A stretch of DNA of 64,000 nucleotides. Origin: Bradyrhizobium sp. ARR65. GTDB lineage: Bacteria; Pseudomonadota; Alphaproteobacteria; Rhizobiales; Xanthobacteraceae. A program made the position numbers and the translations under genes. This document shows, in pieces, positions 60,502 through 64,000 of the stretch. Positions within the stretch are counted from its first letter, which is position 1. The number at the start of each line of letters is the position of its first letter. The stretch is taken from positions 33,409 to 97,408 of the forward strand of contig NZ_AWZU01000024.1 in assembly GCF_000472385.1 (NCBI RefSeq), written 5' to 3'. Below the pieces are notes generated by a model, which saw nothing but the letters and a program-made list of their open reading frames with translations, did no database searches and was not told the DNA's origin.

Positions 60502-61920
60502 TTAAGACACGCCACCCGACAACATTTTGACGAGGCGATAAAGATATTCCTCACCCTCGTAGAAGGATTTGACGGGAACCCGCTCGTCCCGACCGTGAGC
60601 CCTGACGTCGTTAATGTCGTTCGCCATGCCGGAATGGCCATAAGTGGGGATACCGGCGTTGCGTAAGTAGCTACCGTCCGTGGCGCCCGTGCTCATCACC
60701 GGCAGGACCATCGCGCCGGGCCAAAACTCGCCCGAGAGCCTGGCGATCGCGCCCATGATGTCCTCGTTCATTGGTGACGAGGCGCTGAGCACGGCCTTAT
60801 CGGTCTGGGCGACGGTGATCTGGTCGTCCGCAAGCACGCGCTCCAACGTTGTCTTGACCTCCTCTACCGCTTCGCCCGGCATGATGCGGCAATTGACCTT
60901 GGCAGTGGCAAGCTGCGGCAGCGCGTTGACCGCGTGACCGCCTTGCAGCATGGTCGCGACGCAAGTGGTGCGAAGCTGGGCGTTATAGGCAGGATTGGCC
61001 GAGAGCCGCCCGACCGCCTCGGGATCCGGCTGATCCGCCAGCAGCGCCCGCATGTCGGCGGCGGTCTGCCCGCCTTCGATCTGCGCGAGCCCCTTGAAAT
61101 AAGCGCGCGTGGTCTCATTGAATCTAAGCGGAAACGAGAACTTCGACAGCCGCACCAATCCCTCGGCAAGCCGATAGATCGCATTGTCCTTACGCGGCAC
61201 TGAAGAGTGGCCGCCGCGGTCCCGGACCTCGAGCTGATAGCTGACGGAGACCTTCTCGCTGGTCTGCACCGCGTTCCGGATCGCCTTGCCGTCCCTGAGG
61301 CCGACGCCGCCACCTTCATTCAGCGCGAATTCCGCATCGATGAGGTCGCGATGATTCTTGAGCAGCCATTGGATGCCAAGTGCATTGCTATCGAGGATCT
61401 CCTCGTCCGTCTCAAGCGCGACGATGATGTCGCGATCGGGCTTGAATCCCTCCTGCCTGTAGCGGATCAGATTGGTGACGAAGGCCGCCGCCATGTATTT
61501 GTCGTCGCTGCTGCCGCGAGCGTAAAAATAACCATCTTTTTCGGTGAGTGTGAATGGGTCCACCGACCAGTCTTCGCGCAGCGCCGGCACGACGTCGATA
61601 TGAGCGAGGAGCAGGATCGGCTTGCGCTTGCCGGTGCCGCGCAGCCGCGCCACCAGATTGCCCTTGTGCGGCGCCGGATAGAACACATGCACGTCCTCAT
61701 CCGGAAAACCCGCCGCCCTGAGCCGAGCCGCCATCGCATCGGCCGCCTTCGCGGTATCGCCGGTCGCGGTCGTGGTGTCGATCTCAACCAGCTCCTTGTA
61801 GACCTCGCGGGCGAATTGCTGCTGCGGGTTCAGTTGGTCCGCATAGGCGGCCCCGCCAAAGCAGAGTGAAAGGAGAGCGGTCCAGACAAACGCGAGCTTC
61901 TTATGGCCTGATCGATACAT
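60502..61920 (-). CDS. M20-family metallopeptidase, secreted
   Basis: A 472-residue protein with a signal peptide (about 1-27, ending AYA). The two-zinc site is visible as LLLAHIDVVP (His, Asp), GSSDDK (bridging Asp), ETDEEI (catalytic Glu pair) and NEGGGV. A dimerisation domain sits between about 225 and 335. The family removes acyl or amino acid groups from peptides and N-acyl amino acids. Likely periplasmic. First gene of a pair with the binding protein at 59197. Confidence 0.93.
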   Translation of the reverse strand: MYRSGHKKLAFVWTALLSLCFGGAAYADQLNPQQQFAREVYKELVEIDTTTATGDTAKAADAMAARLRAAGFPDEDVHVFYPAPHKGNLVARLRGTGKRKPILLLAHIDVVPALREDWSVDPFTLTEKDGYFYARGSSDDKYMAAAFVTNLIRYRQEGFKPDRDIIVALETDEEILDSNALGIQWLLKNHRDLIDAEFALNEGGGVGLRDGKAIRNAVQTSEKVSVSYQLEVRDRGGHSSVPRKDNAIYRLAEGLVRLSKFSFPLRFNETTRAYFKGLAQIEGGQTAADMRALLADQPDPEAVGRLSANPAYNAQLRTTCVATMLQGGHAVNALPQLATAKVNCRIMPGEAVEEVKTTLERVLADDQITVAQTDKAVLSASSPMNEDIMGAIARLSGEFWPGAMVLPVMSTGATDGSYLRNAGIPTYGHSGMANDINDVRAHGRDERVPVKSFYEGEEYLYRLVKMLSGGVS

Positions 61921-62227
61921 TCCGCTCTCCGGCGTTTGGATTTGCTTGTCGCATTCAGACCTACTGAGCCGGCTTTAGCAAGACAGGTTTTCGCAGGAGC
62001 CGGCGACGATTTCGCATCCGCACGAAGGCGCCACCGGTGAGCCGCGCCCGCGCCGACCTCGCGATCGAACAGGCCAGGCAATGGTTTCCTCGGGGTCAAC
62101 CGCGGCCGGCTGGGGCCCGTGCGATTACCAAGCGCTAACTCTGCCGCGCGAATCCGATTGCGGTGACTCCGCGCAAGTGATCGAATCCATCCATTTCAAA
62201 TCGATCAATTGCGGTGAGGTTATTACG
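61921..62227. other. Spacer upstream of the M20 peptidase gene
   Basis: No supported gene or RNA. A plus-strand frame at 62081 runs into the 39-residue protein, but the part before 62228 looks non-coding. Confidence 0.35.
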
Positions 62228-62347
62228 ATGCTTGCCGAGAAGTTTTTCCTGGTGCTGGAAACCCTCCGAAGCCACGCCAACGACAGATTCGTGGTCGTGA
62301 ACCCCGCCGTGCGGTACATTCCAGTGAAGCTGCCGCCCGCGAAATAG
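62228..62347 (+). CDS. 39-residue conserved-looking small protein
   Basis: MLAEKFFLVLETLRSHAND, then RFVVVNPAVRYIPVKLPPAK. GAGG lies 8 bases upstream of ATG 62228. From memory, similar tiny proteins with an AEKFFL.LET...PVKLP pattern are common in Bradyrhizobium; function unknown. It could be membrane-associated through the amphipathic first half. Converges with the cytochrome gene. Confidence 0.65.
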   Translation: MLAEKFFLVLETLRSHANDRFVVVNPAVRYIPVKLPPAK

Positions 62348-62390
62348 GGTCGAAGGCGAGTTTGTCGCTCCAGGTTGCGCCGAGTTGCCG

Positions 62391-62828
62391 CTACCGCCGC
62401 GCGCCGTGCACGTCCGCGGGCGTGACCGCATCCTGATAATTGTTGCCGAAATGCGTGCGCAGATAATTCACGACAGCCGCAATCTGGTCGTCGCTCATCA
62501 TGTCCGCAAAGGACGGCATGCCGCGGCGACCATTGACGACGAGATCCACCGCATAGCCGCTGGCCTCAAGATTGCGGTCGGAGGCGAGCGACGGATAAGC
62601 GCCCGCTCCCGTTGCGCCAAGCGCGTCGCCCATGTGGCAGCCGCGGCAAACATTGACATACAACTCCTCGCCGCTCATCTCGACAAAGCGATAGCCCGAG
62701 CTGAATGTACGGCTCTTGAGAACAGGCCCGTCGTCCTCGGCGCGTGTGCCCTGACCACGCAGCAGCACCAGCAGTGCGATCGTCGCCAGCGCAGCGTGCG
62801 GCAGCGCCTTTGCGTTCGAACGCCTCAT
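62391..62828 (-). CDS. Periplasmic c-type cytochrome, probable partner of the amine oxidase
   Basis: A 145-residue protein with a signal peptide (about 1-30, ending RAE). A single haem-attachment site CRGCH lies near residue 61, with the axial Met probably in RRGMPSF (about 105) and a closing IAAVVNYLRTHFG helix, which makes it class I cytochrome c. Its ATG overlaps the stop of the flavin amine oxidase gene (ATGA). Such coupling suggests the flavoenzyme passes electrons to this cytochrome rather than to oxygen. Confidence 0.9.
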   Translation of the reverse strand: MRRSNAKALPHAALATIALLVLLRGQGTRAEDDGPVLKSRTFSSGYRFVEMSGEELYVNVCRGCHMGDALGATGAGAYPSLASDRNLEASGYAVDLVVNGRRGMPSFADMMSDDQIAAVVNYLRTHFGNNYQDAVTPADVHGARR

Positions 62829-64000
62829 GTCTTCACCACCCGCTCGTGCAACCGGGTGATGGCATCGAGCGAAGACAGGATCGCTCCCTCCTGCCACGCC
62901 GGCAGCGCAGAGGCGTGTTCGCCCGCAAGCACAATGCGGCCGTCGATCTCGCACAGATTGCGGTAGTGCTGTGTGCGCGCATCATCCGACCAGTCGCCGC
63001 TGCAGCCCAGCGTGAAGGGCACGCGATGCCAGGCCACCGCGATGCCGTTCTCAAATTCGGATTTGTATTGCGGGTGGATCATCGCACCGAACTCGACCGC
63101 GCGAGCCACGCGCTCATCCGGCGGCATCGCGGTGAATTCGTAAGTATTGGCTCCGTCGAACAGATAGGCGCCGAGGAGCACGCCCGGCCCGGTCCTGTTA
63201 TAGCCGCTATTGGGATAGCCGATTTGCCGGATCGGCAAGTCGGTGTAGCTGATGCCGCCATAGATGGCATCGTCCTCCTCCCAGAAACGCCGCCTGAACT
63301 GCAGCCCGATCTTCACCGAGCCGGCATAGGGGACCGCATCGATGGCTGCTTTCATCGCCGCGCCGGCATTGACCTTGAGCTGACTCAGGATCGACAGGGG
63401 AATCGTGCACACGCACCAGTCGGCACGCGCTTGCAACGGGCTCTTCGGGTTTTTCGCATCAACATACGTCACGGTGACACCGCGATCGTCCTGAAGAATC
63501 TCCGTCACCCGGGCGTTGTAGCGGATGAGATCGCCGACCTCCTTCACGAACGCCTTGCCGATCATATCCATCCCGCCGACGGGCTGGAACATGGTGGTCT
63601 GGAAATTGTAGTTGGCGAAATTGTGCAGATAGCGCCAGAGCTGCGACTTCAAGATGTCCGACAAGCCCACGGGATCGCTCGGCAGCGGCATTGCCGTAAG
63701 CCCGCCGCCGGGCGCCTCGGCATACCCGCGATATTCGGACGAGATCAGGCTCGCTCTGTAGCGATAGTCGCGGTCGAGCGCGCCCCATGAGCGCAGCGCC
63801 TGCAGGAGAATGTCCTGATCCTGCTTGGAGACCACTTCATCCAGTTTGCCCTGGCTCGTCACCTTCGCCAGCAATTCCGAGACCTGCCCCTGGAAATCGG
63901 CCTTCACCCAGCGAATCCGCTGCGGCACACCGCCGAACGCGCGCGAGGCATGAAGATAAGCGTTGTGATTGAGCTGGATGAAGGGCTCCAGTGCCACGTT
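62825..64000 (-). CDS. Flavin monoamine oxidase/dehydrogenase, N-terminus beyond window
   Basis: At least 390 residues of the C-terminal part are present; the N-terminal FAD dinucleotide-binding motif would lie past position 64000. Seen here are the substrate-domain pattern FQPVGGMDMIGKAFV (the GG.D...AF signature of amine oxidases), VCTIPLSIL and the C-terminal FAD contact LAGEHASALPAWQEGAILSSLDA. The family oxidises amines or amino acids. The overlapping cytochrome c gene downstream recalls flavin amine oxidases that use cytochrome c as acceptor, such as the nicotine-degrading NicA2-CycN pair. The substrate is unknown. Confidence 0.9.
   Translation of the reverse strand, partial: NVALEPFIQLNHNAYLHASRAFGGVPQRIRWVKADFQGQVSELLAKVTSQGKLDEVVSKQDQDILLQALRSWGALDRDYRYRASLISSEYRGYAEAPGGGLTAMPLPSDPVGLSDILKSQLWRYLHNFANYNFQTTMFQPVGGMDMIGKAFVKEVGDLIRYNARVTEILQDDRGVTVTYVDAKNPKSPLQARADWCVCTIPLSILSQLKVNAGAAMKAAIDAVPYAGSVKIGLQFRRRFWEEDDAIYGGISYTDLPIRQIGYPNSGYNRTGPGVLLGAYLFDGANTYEFTAMPPDERVARAVEFGAMIHPQYKSEFENGIAVAWHRVPFTLGCSGDWSDDARTQHYRNLCEIDGRIVLAGEHASALPAWQEGAILSSLDAITRLHERVVKT

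Noticed and set aside
1..64000. tRNA, rRNA, CRISPR, prophage or transposase genes
   Set aside because: I looked for cloverleaf-like T-arm sequences, regular direct repeats with spacers, and transposase or integrase motifs, and saw none. The repeats found are dispersed palindromes, not arrays.

Overview
The window is a high-GC alphaproteobacterial chromosome segment. It most likely comes from Bradyrhizobium or a close relative in the Nitrobacteraceae. The grounds are the character of Dxs, FabI, AroC, ClpS and PdxH, the many small secreted or histidine-rich proteins, and a dense population of short palindromic intergenic repeats. I see no rRNA, tRNA, CRISPR array, prophage or insertion sequence with a transposase. 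About 64 protein-coding genes can be supported, two of them broken.

Layout. (1) 0.5-8.4 kb is an accessory-looking stretch of regulators paired with enzymes: an XRE/MmyB-type regulator opposite an NAD-dependent epimerase, a CGNR zinc-finger regulator opposite an alpha/beta hydrolase, two TetR regulators, a tandem PepSY protein, a DUF2905 membrane protein and a transglutaminase-like peptidase. (2) 8.5-13.1 kb holds an EmrB/EmrA-type efflux pair, an aldo/keto reductase remnant and an enolase-superfamily enzyme. The efflux operon and the TetR gene at 6422 carry closely similar operator-like sites. (3) 13.2-23.5 kb is a housekeeping cluster: periplasmic 5'-nucleotidase, HDAC-like deacetylase, xseB, an unknown membrane hydrolase, dxs, nucleoside deoxyribosyltransferase, tlyA, an RlmD/RumA-type methyltransferase and a nucleotidyltransferase. 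(4) 23.5-28.3 kb holds a two-repeat protein, a DUF1194 von Willebrand-like protein, clpS, a DUF4399 protein and an adenylate cyclase-FGE fusion. (5) 28.3-35.2 kb holds fabI-histidine phosphatase-aroC, an ECF sigma/anti-sigma pair, a DnaJ-family co-chaperone and pdxH. (6) 35.3-43.4 kb holds an SDR, a LysR divergon, a frameshifted chemotaxis receptor, corA and an L,D-transpeptidase. (7) 43.5-56.8 kb holds an extensin-like protein, an acyl-CoA ligase, a Liv-type binding protein, an MBL-fold hydrolase, glutaryl-CoA dehydrogenase, ribB, an aminotransferase, a HAD phosphatase and a beta-lactamase-fold hydrolase. (8) 57-64 kb holds small secreted proteins, an aldo/keto reductase, a binding protein with an M20 peptidase, and a cytochrome c overlapping a flavin amine oxidase that runs off the window.

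Most notable observations. A roughly 41-bp hairpin cassette beginning GGAGCCTGTCATCGGGC occurs four times. In at least three of these it sits at the equivalent position inside different families of palindromic repeats, which looks like a nested micro-element. Also notable are the shared operator linking the TetR at 6422 to the efflux operon, a candidate RNA thermometer before the DnaJ-family gene, and an amine oxidase/cytochrome c pair that recalls cytochrome-dependent amine dehydrogenases.
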